Below, piece after piece: positions 24,813 to 33,478 of a stretch of DNA of 64,000 nt (position 1 is the first letter of the stretch; each line of letters opens with the position of its first letter). Both the position numbers and the translations under genes were made by a program. The DNA comes from Lacrimispora xylanolytica (GTDB lineage Bacteria > Bacillota > Clostridia > Lachnospirales > Lachnospiraceae). The notes under the pieces were generated by a model, which worked only from the letters and a program-made list of their open reading frames with translations, was not told where the DNA came from and searched no databases. The stretch covers positions 1,287,001-1,351,000 of the forward strand of contig NZ_CP113524.1 of assembly GCF_026723765.1 (NCBI RefSeq). Direction: 5' to 3'.

Positions 24813-25802
24813 ATGGCAATAGATGAGAAATTTGGCAAGGTGGTAACCTCGGAAGATGCACACGAAGTATCAAAAACAGGAGCATTTGTAAGACAGGAAA
24901 ATTACTTTATTACCCCATTTGGAGATGGGGAAGGAGAACTTCCGGTGGAGGCCGGACGGTACCGCCTTATCTGGACTCCCCTTTGTCCCTGGGCCACGAG
25001 ACAGATCATTGCATTAAAGCTTCTTGGCTTGGAGGATGCGATCAGCGTAGGAACCGTAAGCCCCATACGAAGAGAGCAGGGCTGGGAATTTTCCTTAGAT
25101 GAAGGAGGCGTTGATCCCGTATTACAGATTCGCTATCTTCCAGAAATCTATGCAGAGACAGCACCGGAGTATGAGGGAAGAGCAACGGTTCCAACTGTAG
25201 TAGATGTAAAGACCAGAAAGGTGGTAAATAACGATTACCACCACCTGACGAACCATTGGGAAACGGCATGGAAGCCGCTTCATAAGGAAGGAGCACCTGA
25301 TCTATACCCAGAAGAATTAAGAAAAGAAATCGATGAACTGAATGTTATTTTGTTCCATGATGTGAATAACGGAGTTTATAAGTCCGGCTTTGCCCAGTCC
25401 CAGGAGGAATATGAAAAAGCCTATGAGGTACTGTTTGAACGGCTTGACTGGTTGGAGGAACGCCTGTCAAAAAGCAGGTATCTGTTTGGAGATCAGATCA
25501 CAGATTCCGATATCCGCCTATACGTGACCCTGGCAAGATTCGATATAGCCTATTATTTCTGCTTTAAGACAAACAGAAACCGGCTTACCGATTTTGAGAA
25601 CCTGTGGAATTATGCAAAGGACTTATATTCCATTCAAGCTTTTAAAGAAGCAACGGATTTTGAATCCATTAAGAAAGGATATCTCCTGGGTAATCACGCC
25701 CATAATCCTTACAATATCCTTCCCCTTGGCCCGGATACTTCCACTTGGACCGAACCACATAACAGAGATGAGAAATTTGGAAAAAGACTAGTTCAATATT
25801 AA
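24813..25802 (+). CDS. Glutathionyl-hydroquinone reductase-like protein (xi-class GST), paralog 1
   Basis: A 329-residue member of the YqjG/Ecm4 family, whose known members use a cysteine to remove glutathione from S-conjugates, releasing the reduced aglycone. The catalytic motif is CPW with Cys58 in LIWTPLCPWATRQ; the typical N-terminal ITPFGDGEGELPVEAGRYRL precedes it, NNDYHHLTNHW is near residue 145, and the alpha-helical C-terminal domain has LFGDQITDSDIRLYVTLARFD. ATG 24813 has GAAGGA upstream. First gene of an operon with two paralogs. Clostridia generally do not make glutathione, so the physiological thiol is open. Confidence 0.85.
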   Translation: MAIDEKFGKVVTSEDAHEVSKTGAFVRQENYFITPFGDGEGELPVEAGRYRLIWTPLCPWATRQIIALKLLGLEDAISVGTVSPIRREQGWEFSLDEGGVDPVLQIRYLPEIYAETAPEYEGRATVPTVVDVKTRKVVNNDYHHLTNHWETAWKPLHKEGAPDLYPEELRKEIDELNVILFHDVNNGVYKSGFAQSQEEYEKAYEVLFERLDWLEERLSKSRYLFGDQITDSDIRLYVTLARFDIAYYFCFKTNRNRLTDFENLWNYAKDLYSIQAFKEATDFESIKKGYLLGNHAHNPYNILPLGPDTSTWTEPHNRDEKFGKRLVQY

Positions 25803-25825
25803 ACTTAAAAATGAGGAGAAAAGTT

Positions 25826-26758
25826 ATGAAGAAAAATTTTGCGAAAAAGACAGTATTAGGATTCCTTACAGCAGCAGCCGTAATCGGCGCATTGGCAGGC
25901 TGCGCAAAGCAGGAGAGCAAACCATCAGAAGCCCAGACGAGTAAAGCCAGTGAGGCTGCCTCAGAGGGAACAAAGACAGCGGAAAGCACAACAGCAGCAG
26001 GAGAGAATAAAACAGAGCCAATCACTATCTACGCAGCTACAGGCGGCTCCCCAAAGCCATTTACCTTCGTAGATAAGGACAATACGCTGACAGGACATAA
26101 CATTGAATTAATCAAAGCTATATTTGAACGTCTTCCCCAGTATAAGCTTGAAATTGAAGTGACTGATTTTCCATCCATCTTTGCCGGCCTGGATTCTGAC
26201 CGTTACCAGATTGGTGTAAACAACTTTGCAAAGAATGAAAAGCGAAAAGAAAAGTACTTATTTACAGACCCGATTTTTGCCAATGAATACGTTGCCATTT
26301 TTAAAAAAGACAATGCCAAAGCAGAAACCATTGAATCATGGGATGACCTTTCAGGCTTAAAGACCATTTCCCAGGCAGGCATCAACATAACCACTGCACT
26401 TGAAAATTATAATGCAGCCAATCCATCAAAGCCAATCAACATCGAATACAGCGAAGAAGACCTTGTTCTTCAGATTCAGGATGTAGAGGCCGGAAAATAC
26501 GATTTCGTTTTAATGGATAAACCAATGTTTGAGTATTACCAGAAAGAGTTTAACTTTAATGTAACCGGCGTTTCTTTAAATAATGATGTTTCCAAGGATC
26601 TGATGGGAGAGCCATTCAGCTACTTAATTGTCAGCAAAGGAAATGAAACACTGGTAGAAGATTTAAATAAAGCCTTAAAAGAAGTCATTGAAGACGGAAC
26701 CTCAAAGGAAATCAACTTAAAATGGTTTGGTAACGATTATTCCCCTTCCTATAAATAA
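25826..26758 (+). CDS. Amino-acid ABC transporter substrate-binding lipoprotein
   Basis: Extracellular receptor of a polar amino-acid importer, 310 residues. A signal peptide ends in the lipobox LAGC (Cys near residue 24), followed by a Ser/Thr/Glu linker, then a family 3 binding domain (TLTGHNIELIKAIFERLP, DRYQIGVNNFAKNEKRKEKYLF). The family includes cystine binders such as TcyJ/TcyK; the context of cysteine genes makes cystine or an S-substituted cysteine the likely ligand. ATG 25826 has GAGGAG upstream; the in-frame ATG at 25811 does not. Confidence 0.88.
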   Translation: MKKNFAKKTVLGFLTAAAVIGALAGCAKQESKPSEAQTSKASEAASEGTKTAESTTAAGENKTEPITIYAATGGSPKPFTFVDKDNTLTGHNIELIKAIFERLPQYKLEIEVTDFPSIFAGLDSDRYQIGVNNFAKNEKRKEKYLFTDPIFANEYVAIFKKDNAKAETIESWDDLSGLKTISQAGINITTALENYNAANPSKPINIEYSEEDLVLQIQDVEAGKYDFVLMDKPMFEYYQKEFNFNVTGVSLNNDVSKDLMGEPFSYLIVSKGNETLVEDLNKALKEVIEDGTSKEINLKWFGNDYSPSYK

Positions 26759-26782
26759 AGAAGGATTAGCTGGAGGAACAAG

Positions 26783-27526
26783 ATGAGCAAAATATTTGAT
26801 TGGCAGCTGGTATTTACGGAAATTCCCGCATTACTGAAATACTTGCCCGTAACCTTAAAACTGACGGTAATCGCCCTGGTGATCGGCTGGGTAGTAGGGC
26901 TTTTGATTGCATTTGTAAAAATTCACAACATTCCGGTCTTACGGCAGATTTGTTCTCTGTTCGTATCGGTAGTAAGAGGAACCCCTATTATCGTTCAGCT
27001 CTACTTAACCTACTTTGGGATTCCCATTGCCTTAAAATACTACAATTTCTACAATGGAACCGAATATAACGTCAACGGGATACCGCCAATTATTTTTGCC
27101 ATCGTGGCATTGGGCTTAAATCAGTCCGCTTTTGACTCGGAAACCATACGTGCTGCCATCCAGTCCGTGGAAAAAGGCCAGGTGGAAGCCGCTAAATCCT
27201 TAGGGATGAACGGCTTCCAGATCTTTCGGAGAGTGCTGTTTCCCCAGGCTGTAACGGTTGCCATACCGTCCCTTGGAAACTCCCTCATCGGTCTGGTAAA
27301 AGGCACGTCTCTTGCATTTACCTGTTCGGTGGTGGAAATAACCGCTCAGGGTAAGATTTTAGCCGGCAGCAGCTACCGGTATTTTGAGATTTACTGTTCT
27401 CTTGCCATCATCTACTGGGTGCTGACAATCTTCATTGAAAGACTGTTTGCATACATAGAAAAAAGAATGAGTGTACCGGAGCAGGTCACAGTGGTAAAAG
27501 GAGGTGCAGGAAATGAGCGCAATTGA
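26783..27526 (+). CDS. Amino-acid ABC transporter permease
   Basis: Membrane subunit of the same importer, 247 residues with about five membrane helices. The HisMQ-type features are FVSVVRGTPIIVQLYLTYFG near residues 52-71 and the EAA loop around EAAKSLGMNGFQIFRRVLFPQA near 134-155, which contacts the ATPase. GGAGG precedes the ATG. The 3' end overlaps the ATPase gene by 14 bases. Confidence 0.92.
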   Translation: MSKIFDWQLVFTEIPALLKYLPVTLKLTVIALVIGWVVGLLIAFVKIHNIPVLRQICSLFVSVVRGTPIIVQLYLTYFGIPIALKYYNFYNGTEYNVNGIPPIIFAIVALGLNQSAFDSETIRAAIQSVEKGQVEAAKSLGMNGFQIFRRVLFPQAVTVAIPSLGNSLIGLVKGTSLAFTCSVVEITAQGKILAGSSYRYFEIYCSLAIIYWVLTIFIERLFAYIEKRMSVPEQVTVVKGGAGNERN

Positions 27527-28277
27527 AATCCGCGGATTAAGTAAAAAGTACGGCGAAAACGTGGTACTCGATAACATGGATTTAACCGTTAATAAGGGAG
27601 ATGTGGTTGCTATCATCGGTCCTTCCGGCACGGGAAAGTCAACCCTTTTACGCTCCATCAATCTCCTGGAGAAGCCAGAACAGGGCACTGTAGTCATCAA
27701 TGGCAGAACCATTGATTTAACCACCAAATCCTCCAAAGAAAAGCTGGAGCTGAGGCGATACACGGAAATGGTTTTCCAGCAGTTCAATCTTTTTAAGAAC
27801 CGAACGGCTCTTGAAAATGTAATGGAAGGCTTAATGGTAGTAAAGAAGTTAAAAAAGAACGAAGCCAGGGAGATTGCAGTTAAGCACCTTCAAAAGGTAG
27901 GAATGGGAGACCGCCTCTTTCATTATCCCAGACACTTGTCTGGCGGACAGCAGCAGCGGGTCGCCATAGCCAGAGCGCTTGCCATGGACCCGGGACTTCT
28001 TCTCATGGATGAACCAACCTCTGCTCTTGACCCGGAATTAGTCAGTGAAGTACTGACCACTATCCGGAATGCGGCCAAAGAGGGTAACACCATATTACTG
28101 GTCACCCATGAAATGAACTTTGTTAAAAACGTAGCAAACCGAATCCTATTTCTGGAAAATGGAAAAATTGTAGCGGATGGAACCCCAAAGGAAATTTTTG
28201 ATAATCCTCAAAATGAACGCTTAAAAGAGTTCCTGGTGAAGATTCATATGCTGGAAAGCCCGGATTTTACAATATAG
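27513..28277 (+). CDS. Amino-acid ABC transporter ATP-binding protein
   Basis: Energises the importer; 254 residues. Walker A GPSGTGKST near residue 35, Q-loop MVFQQFNLF near 83, signature LSGGQQQR near 146, Walker B LLLMDEPTSALD near 166 and H-loop VTHEM near 201. ATG 27513 has AAAGGAGG 8 bases upstream; the in-frame GTG at 27504 overlaps that site. The three transporter genes form a complete importer between GST-like paralogs 1 and 2. Confidence 0.93.
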   Translation: MSAIEIRGLSKKYGENVVLDNMDLTVNKGDVVAIIGPSGTGKSTLLRSINLLEKPEQGTVVINGRTIDLTTKSSKEKLELRRYTEMVFQQFNLFKNRTALENVMEGLMVVKKLKKNEAREIAVKHLQKVGMGDRLFHYPRHLSGGQQQRVAIARALAMDPGLLLMDEPTSALDPELVSEVLTTIRNAAKEGNTILLVTHEMNFVKNVANRILFLENGKIVADGTPKEIFDNPQNERLKEFLVKIHMLESPDFTI

Positions 28278-28308
28278 GAAAAAAGTTTAAGCCTCGGGAG
28301 GTATTTTT

Positions 28309-28800
28309 ATGAACGATATTATTTATAAGACAACAAAAGAACATGTGAACTGGCAGGAAGTTTCTGATATCCTCCGCCGGTCCGGACTTTCGAACCATAC
28401 GAAGGAGGAGCAGGAGACCATCTTCACGAACAGCTACGCCGTGGTATTTGTTTACCATGGGGAAAGACTTATCGGAGTGGGGAGAGCCTTATCCGACGGA
28501 GTCTGCCAGGCAGCCATTTATAACATAGCCCTTGAGGAAGAATTTCAGGGAAATGGAGTGGGCAGAAAGCTGATCACTCTTCTTCTTGATCAGGTAAAAG
28601 GCCAGAATGTAATTCTTTATACCCACCCAAGAACAGTAGCCCTATATGAAAAAATGGGATTTCGAAGAAGCAAGACCGCCATGTGTATCTTTAACGGTTC
28701 CGAAGAGTCCAGAGCCTTTATGGAGGAGGAAGGATTTATGCTTCCGGAATCATACCGGTTCGTGGATGAGTATGGAAGGGAAGATATGAAAAGGTCATAA
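28309..28800 (+). CDS. GNAT family N-acetyltransferase 1
   Basis: Cytoplasmic acetyl-CoA-dependent acetyltransferase, 163 residues. The acetyl-CoA loop is EEEFQGNGVGRKLITLLLD (about residues 82-100), followed by LYTHPRTVALYEKMGF, a typical GNAT end. Substrate unknown; in the Bacillus S-(2-succino)cysteine and ytm systems a GNAT enzyme acetylates an S-modified cysteine before cleavage, and the neighbours here make a comparable role plausible. GGGAGG precedes the ATG. Confidence 0.82.
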   Translation: MNDIIYKTTKEHVNWQEVSDILRRSGLSNHTKEEQETIFTNSYAVVFVYHGERLIGVGRALSDGVCQAAIYNIALEEEFQGNGVGRKLITLLLDQVKGQNVILYTHPRTVALYEKMGFRRSKTAMCIFNGSEESRAFMEEEGFMLPESYRFVDEYGREDMKRS

Positions 28801-28827
28801 AAGCCAATAGGAAAAGAGGAAATTGCC

Positions 28828-29784
28828 ATGTCAAAGAGATTTATCACCAATGAAGTAGAAAAAGACGGGAAGTTTAAACGACAGGAGAATCGTTTTACCA
28901 CTCCCTTTGGAATAGAGGAGGGGCAGCTCCCCATAGAACCTTCCAGATACCGCCTGCTTTGGTCACCTGCCTGTCCATGGGCCCACAGGTCTGTGATTGT
29001 TCGAAGCCTTTTAGGCCTTCATGATGTCATAAGCCTGGGTACCTTAGACCCTGTAAGGCCAGATGTAGAGCGGACGGACTGGGCATTTACCTTAGATGCT
29101 GGTGAGGTGGACCCGGTATTAAAGATTCATTATATAAGCGAGGCTTATCTAAAAGCGGACCCGGATTACACAGGTAGATTTACCGTTCCAGCCGTAGTGG
29201 ATGTGGCAACAGGAACCGTAGTAAATAATGATTACTATCACCTGACCAGATACTGGGAGGTAGAGTGGAGCAAATACCATAAGCCGGATGCCCTTGACCT
29301 CTATCCTGAAGCATTAAGAGAAGAGATTGACGCATTAAACCAGATTCTTTTTGACGAGATCAACAACGGGGTATACAAGGCTGGATTTGCCAGAAGCCAG
29401 GAGGCGTATGAAGAGGCTTATTCCCTCGTATTTAACCGCCTGGATTGGCTGGAAGAGCGTTTAAGCCACAGCCGTTATTTATTTGGAGATAAAATCACAG
29501 AATCGGATGTAAGACTATATGTTACACTGGTTCGGTTTGACGTCGCATACTATAACGGCTTTTTCTTAAATCGTAACCGGATTTCTGAATTTCCCAATCT
29601 TTGGGGCTATGTAAGAGACTTATATTCCCAGAAAGGCTTTGGGGATACCACAGATCTTGATGCCATTAAAAAGCATTACCATCTCTGCGCCGTATCCAAT
29701 AATCCCTACGGTATTGTGCCAAAAGGCCCTGATCTATCCGGCTTGTTAAAACCTCATGGTAGAGATACCATCCATTATAAATAG
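28828..29784 (+). CDS. Glutathionyl-hydroquinone reductase-like protein (xi-class GST), paralog 2
   Basis: A 318-residue paralog of the gene at 24813. Catalytic Cys49 lies in SPACPWAHRS, the canonical xi-class form. FTTPFGIEEGQLPIEPSRYRL is near the N-terminus, and LFGDKITESDVRLYVTLVRFD in the helical domain. It overlaps the following GNAT gene region by position only: the GNAT start chosen at 29798 is 13 bases downstream. Three xi-class paralogs in one operon suggest substrate specialisation. Confidence 0.85.
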   Translation: MSKRFITNEVEKDGKFKRQENRFTTPFGIEEGQLPIEPSRYRLLWSPACPWAHRSVIVRSLLGLHDVISLGTLDPVRPDVERTDWAFTLDAGEVDPVLKIHYISEAYLKADPDYTGRFTVPAVVDVATGTVVNNDYYHLTRYWEVEWSKYHKPDALDLYPEALREEIDALNQILFDEINNGVYKAGFARSQEAYEEAYSLVFNRLDWLEERLSHSRYLFGDKITESDVRLYVTLVRFDVAYYNGFFLNRNRISEFPNLWGYVRDLYSQKGFGDTTDLDAIKKHYHLCAVSNNPYGIVPKGPDLSGLLKPHGRDTIHYK

Positions 29785-29797
29785 GGGAGGCGAAAGG

Positions 29798-30232
29798 GTG
29801 AAGGCAGTAAGAGTATCGGAAAACTGGCAGTATGCAGGTGTCTATTATGTCAGAGTAGAAACCATGGTGAAAGGATTTCGTGTCCCCATGGACAAAGAAT
29901 TCGATGAGGGAGATTTTAACGAACCTCTGTATGTTTTAGTTCTTGACGGCATTTACCCTGTGGCAACCTGCAGAATTCATCTTCTGGAGGAAGAGAACAT
30001 AGCAAAAATTGAGCGTGTCAGTGTTTTAAGTGAATACCGTAGTAGGGGAGTCGGAAGGCTTTTGATTGACGAAGCGGAGAATTGGATCCGGGAATGGGGC
30101 GTTAAAAAAATTGTTATCACCAGCCGGGATGAAGCCGTGGGCTTTTATGAAGCCCTGGGCTATCAGCCGGATTATGGAGTAAAGATAGATGGAGGAATCT
30201 TTCAGATTATCCATACGGAAAAATATGTCTGA
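29798..30232 (+). CDS. GNAT family N-acetyltransferase 2
   Basis: A 144-residue acetyltransferase. The N-terminal half matches ElaA/YjcF-like GNATs (VRVETMVKGFRVPMDKEFDE, VLVLDGIYPVATCRI), and the CoA loop is LSEYRSRGVGRLLIDEAE near residues 80-97. I chose GTG 29798 because GGGAGGCG lies 6 bases upstream; the longer frame from 29756 lacks a site and overlaps the previous gene. Substrate unknown. Confidence 0.8.
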   Translation: MKAVRVSENWQYAGVYYVRVETMVKGFRVPMDKEFDEGDFNEPLYVLVLDGIYPVATCRIHLLEEENIAKIERVSVLSEYRSRGVGRLLIDEAENWIREWGVKKIVITSRDEAVGFYEALGYQPDYGVKIDGGIFQIIHTEKYV

Positions 30233-30248
30233 AAAAGGAGGATTTGAT

Positions 30249-31274
30249 ATGTCAAGCTTGAGTACGAAACAGAGACTGCGTCCAAAAGAAATCGAAAATG
30301 AAATTGATGAAAGAGGGGCATTCATCCGCCAGCCCAATCATTTTACAACTCCTTTTGGAGAGGGAGAAGGTGAGCTAAAGGCGGAAGCCGGAAGATACCG
30401 TCTCTTCTGGGCCAAGGGCTGTCATTGGTCCAACCGGGCCTCCATTGTAAGGGAGCTTCTTGGGCTTACGGATGCCATTGGAATCAATCTTGTGGGACAC
30501 AGCAAGGAAAACAGTGCATTTGGATGGGAATTCGTGTATAATGAGGACAGAAAAGATCCGGTACTGGGGGCTCAGTTCTTAAGTGAATTTTATTATAACG
30601 CTGATCCGGATTATCAGGGACGCTGCACGGTTCCAGCTCTTGTAGACATCACAACAAAGCAGGTGGTGAACAATGATTATCACAGACTCACCAACTATTT
30701 TGAAACAGCCTTCCGGCCGTTCCAGGCTCCGGATGCTCCGGACTTATATCCGGAAGAAATACGTCAGGAAATCGATGATTACAATGACTGGCTTTTTCCC
30801 AATGTAAACAATGCTACCTACCGTATGATGTTTGCCCAGTCCCTTGAAGCCTATGAAGAGGCATTTGAAGATTTCTACAAGGCTCTGGATGAGATAGAAG
30901 AGAGACTGTCAAAGAACCGCTTTTTATTCGGCGATTATGTCACAGACAGTGATGTCCGGCTTTTTGTTACATTAGCGAGGTTTGACACCCATTATTACCG
31001 CAATCTCGGCCCGATTAAGCGACGGGTGGTGGATTACGAGAATATATGGGCATACTTAAGAGACTTATATGTAATTCCGGCTTTCCGCAATAACACATAT
31101 TTCCGGGATATTGCGGCGCCCCGGTCAGAGAATAAATCCCTTTTCCAGGACTTTAATTCCCGTTTTGTGAATCAGATTGATTACGAAGGTATTTGGTCTG
31201 CCCCTCAAACCCGGAAGGAATTAAGCAAAACTCCAGAGGAGAAGTTCAAACGCCATGGAAAGGGAAATGAATAA
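30249..31274 (+). CDS. Glutathionyl-hydroquinone reductase-like protein (xi-class GST), paralog 3
   Basis: A 341-residue paralog with a changed active-site motif: AKGCHWSNRA (Cys58) instead of CPWAHR. The usual FTTPFGEGEGELKAEAGRYRL, NNDYHRLTNYFE and LFGDYVTDSDVRLFVTLARFD are present. A C-terminal extension of about 30 residues (after FRNNTYFRDIAAPRSE) is absent from paralogs 1 and 2. ATG 30249 has AAAGGAGG. The altered motif and extension suggest a different substrate. Confidence 0.83.
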   Translation: MSSLSTKQRLRPKEIENEIDERGAFIRQPNHFTTPFGEGEGELKAEAGRYRLFWAKGCHWSNRASIVRELLGLTDAIGINLVGHSKENSAFGWEFVYNEDRKDPVLGAQFLSEFYYNADPDYQGRCTVPALVDITTKQVVNNDYHRLTNYFETAFRPFQAPDAPDLYPEEIRQEIDDYNDWLFPNVNNATYRMMFAQSLEAYEEAFEDFYKALDEIEERLSKNRFLFGDYVTDSDVRLFVTLARFDTHYYRNLGPIKRRVVDYENIWAYLRDLYVIPAFRNNTYFRDIAAPRSENKSLFQDFNSRFVNQIDYEGIWSAPQTRKELSKTPEEKFKRHGKGNE

Positions 31275-31291
31275 TCCAGGCAGGTGATCGT

Positions 31292-32440
31292 ATGATAAAC
31301 ACAAACAGGCTTGTCAGCCAATTTAAAACAATGGTAGAGTTTGATTCTGAAACTTACCACGAAAGAGAGATTGCAGACTATCTGACTCTTCAGTTAAAGG
31401 AATTGGGATTTGAGGTAGAGGAAGATGATGCCGGAATACAGCTAAAAGAGCGTATTACCGGATACGGAAATCAGTCCCCCACCGGAAATCTCTATGGACG
31501 ATTAAAAGGAAACACAGAGGGCAGCCCGGTTCTTTTATCGGCCCATATGGATACCGTACGTCCGGGCATAGGAAAACGGGCCATTGAGGACGAACACGGA
31601 GTCATTACTTCAGAAGGCGAGACCATCCTTGGTGCTGACGATCTTTCTGGGGTTGCGGCCATCTTAGAGGCAGTCCGGGTCATAAAAGAAGAAAATCTGT
31701 CTCATCCGGACATTGAAATACTTTTCCCAGTGGCAGAAGAAAACTATGGAAAAGGAAGTCAGATCTTTGACTATTCTAAAGTCAGTTCCAATCTGGCATA
31801 CGTCTTTGATTTAAGCGGAGAGATTGGTCTGGCCGCCACGGCAGCTCCAACCCTCATTTCTTTTGAAATCAGAATACAGGGGAGAAATGCTCATGCGGGA
31901 TTTTGTCCCCAGCTTGGAATCAATGCCATTGAAATAGGAGCCCATGCCATCTCCCAGTTAATGCAGGGCTGGGTGGATGAAGTGACAACGGTGAATATCG
32001 GAAAAATAAGCGGCGGAAAACAGACCAATATTGTACCGGATGACTGCATCATACTGGGAGAAATCAGAAGCCTAAAGGATGAAAGGGCACTTGAGCAGCT
32101 GGAAAAATTAAGAGAAATATTCTCAAAGACAGCAGCTCTTTATGAGGGAAGTATAGAATTTATTTATGAGAAGCAGATTGAAGCCTATGAAATCGGTGAC
32201 GAAGAGGAAGTGGTAAAACGATTCCGCAAGGTCTGCGGCCAGCTTGGTCTCACTCCTGTGACTCAGGTTACGTTAGGAGGAAGCGATAATAATCATTTTG
32301 TAAAGAATGGTATCCGCGGAATTGTAGTTGCCTGCGGCATGAATGAAGTCCATACCACAAAGGAATATACCACGGTGGATCAGCTTGAGAAAACCGCTTC
32401 TCTTGCCCTGGGATTGATCACCGTAGAATACGACCAATAA
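31292..32440 (+). CDS. M20 family metallohydrolase (peptidase T-like)
   Basis: A zinc hydrolase of 382 residues acting on peptides or N-acyl amino acids. Metal and catalytic residues: LLSAHMDTV near residue 78, GADDLSGVAA near 111, VAEENYGKG near 145 with the catalytic Glu pair, VFDLSGE near 168, and a C-terminal GGSDNNHF near 330. The shape is PepT-like with a dimerisation insert. As the last gene of the operon it could deacetylate N-acetyl cysteine conjugates or cleave imported peptides. AGGTGAT precedes the ATG; a terminator follows at once. Confidence 0.85.
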   Translation: MINTNRLVSQFKTMVEFDSETYHEREIADYLTLQLKELGFEVEEDDAGIQLKERITGYGNQSPTGNLYGRLKGNTEGSPVLLSAHMDTVRPGIGKRAIEDEHGVITSEGETILGADDLSGVAAILEAVRVIKEENLSHPDIEILFPVAEENYGKGSQIFDYSKVSSNLAYVFDLSGEIGLAATAAPTLISFEIRIQGRNAHAGFCPQLGINAIEIGAHAISQLMQGWVDEVTTVNIGKISGGKQTNIVPDDCIILGEIRSLKDERALEQLEKLREIFSKTAALYEGSIEFIYEKQIEAYEIGDEEEVVKRFRKVCGQLGLTPVTQVTLGGSDNNHFVKNGIRGIVVACGMNEVHTTKEYTTVDQLEKTASLALGLITVEYDQ

Positions 32441-32470
32441 AAAAGAAGAAGCCTTGGCTTCTTCTTTCTC
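32441..32470 (+). terminator. Terminator of the thiol operon
   Basis: AAAGAAGAAGCC / GGCTTCTTCTTT with a two-base loop. Confidence 0.85.
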
Positions 32471-32815
32471 TATATAAAAGACTGTTCCAAGTGTTTGAAA
32501 TTCAGGAATCAGTCTTAATCATTAGGTTGAGCCGGCAAAGAGGCCATTCAGGACGACTCCGCCGACTTAGAAAAACATATGTAGTAAGCTCTCTGACTGC
32601 TTTGGGTTTTTTCTATGTTCGTATTAATATCATACCGTAAAATTGTGAAGAAATTTTGTCCTGCTCCTAAAGAAAGCATAAAATTAATGAAGAATTTCTG
32701 TAAAAAATTGGAAAAGTATACGAGCCTATGTTGCAGATAATATGATATAGTAGAAAATTTCCCATTAAGCAAATTCAGTATTGCCTGTAGGTGCAAAATA
32801 TGATATTTATATATT
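32471..32815. other. Non-coding stretch before the DUF3793 gene
   Basis: No supported gene. A GC-richer patch at 32530-32570 can fold (CGGC / GCCG) and the rest is AT-rich. An 82-codon frame on the minus strand (32548-32796) lacks a ribosome site and any recognisable protein feature. The promoter for the next gene is probably TTGCCT at 32781 with an AT-rich -10 near 32804. Confidence 0.3.
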
Positions 32816-32833
32816 AGTTAGCCAAAACTAACC
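32816..32833. promoter_or_regulatory. AGTTAG-N6-CTAACC site (iron-module motif, copy 1)
   Basis: AGTTAG, six bases, CTAACC, just after the predicted -10 of the DUF3793/flavodoxin unit. It shares form and place with the sites at 37540 and 39724. Confidence 0.5.
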
Positions 32834-32891
32834 TAAAACCTGCAAAAAATGGAATAATGGGAAACAACAATTTGACTGTGGAGGTATTGAA

Positions 32892-33446
32892 ATGCTATTG
32901 GAAAGACATCTAATCGAATATTGTTCCCCAACGCTGGCTTCCTTAAAGACAGCCAGTCTGTTTAATCATTCCTTCACATCGGAAGAAGAGCTTCAAAAAC
33001 AGCTGGATCACTTAAACAACCAGCTGGGTGAAAAAGGAATATCTCTCATAGAATTATACCGTCGCAATAACAAGGCGCTGATCTATGTTTATCGGAAAAC
33101 TCATTTAGAAGCTGATTTAAATCGACCCGGTGTGTGCAGATTTCTTAAAAAATACGGTTATGAGCATATGGATGTAGAGTATGCTCTTAGCAGGCTGACA
33201 GAGCGGTTGAAGGAATCCGGCTCCTTCCCTCATGAAATAGGACTCTTTCTTGGATATCCTTTGGGTGATGTGATCGGATTTATTAACAATGCAGGTAAAA
33301 ACTGCAAATGCATCGGCTGCTGGAAGGTTTATTGCAATGAATGCGAGGCGGAGAAAAAATTTGCAAGATACCGCAAATGCAGAGTCATTTACTCGCGTTT
33401 ATGGAAAAATGGCAGAACGGTCTGGCAGTTAACAGTGGCTGCCTGA
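32892..33446 (+). CDS. DUF3793 family protein
   Basis: A 184-residue cytoplasmic protein of a family without known function, recognised by the N-terminal LIEYCSPTLASLKTASLF, the LGYPLGDVIGFI segment near residue 130, and the C-terminal cysteine cluster CKCIGCWKVYCNEC (about residues 137-150). The family is common in Clostridia beside flavodoxin or iron genes, and here the flavodoxin gene follows 32 bases later. The cysteines suggest metal or cluster binding (inference). GGAGG precedes the ATG. Confidence 0.82.
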   Translation: MLLERHLIEYCSPTLASLKTASLFNHSFTSEEELQKQLDHLNNQLGEKGISLIELYRRNNKALIYVYRKTHLEADLNRPGVCRFLKKYGYEHMDVEYALSRLTERLKESGSFPHEIGLFLGYPLGDVIGFINNAGKNCKCIGCWKVYCNECEAEKKFARYRKCRVIYSRLWKNGRTVWQLTVAA

Positions 33447-33478
33447 GCAAATAAAGAGGAAAGAAGAGGTAGGATAAG

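Noticed and set aside
29756-29797. Overlapping upstream start for GNAT 2
   Set aside because: It would overlap the GST-like gene and lacks a ribosome site, whereas GTG 29798 has one.
32548-32796. An 82-codon frame on the minus strand upstream of the DUF3793 gene
   Set aside because: No ribosome site, no conserved features, low-complexity AT-rich sequence.
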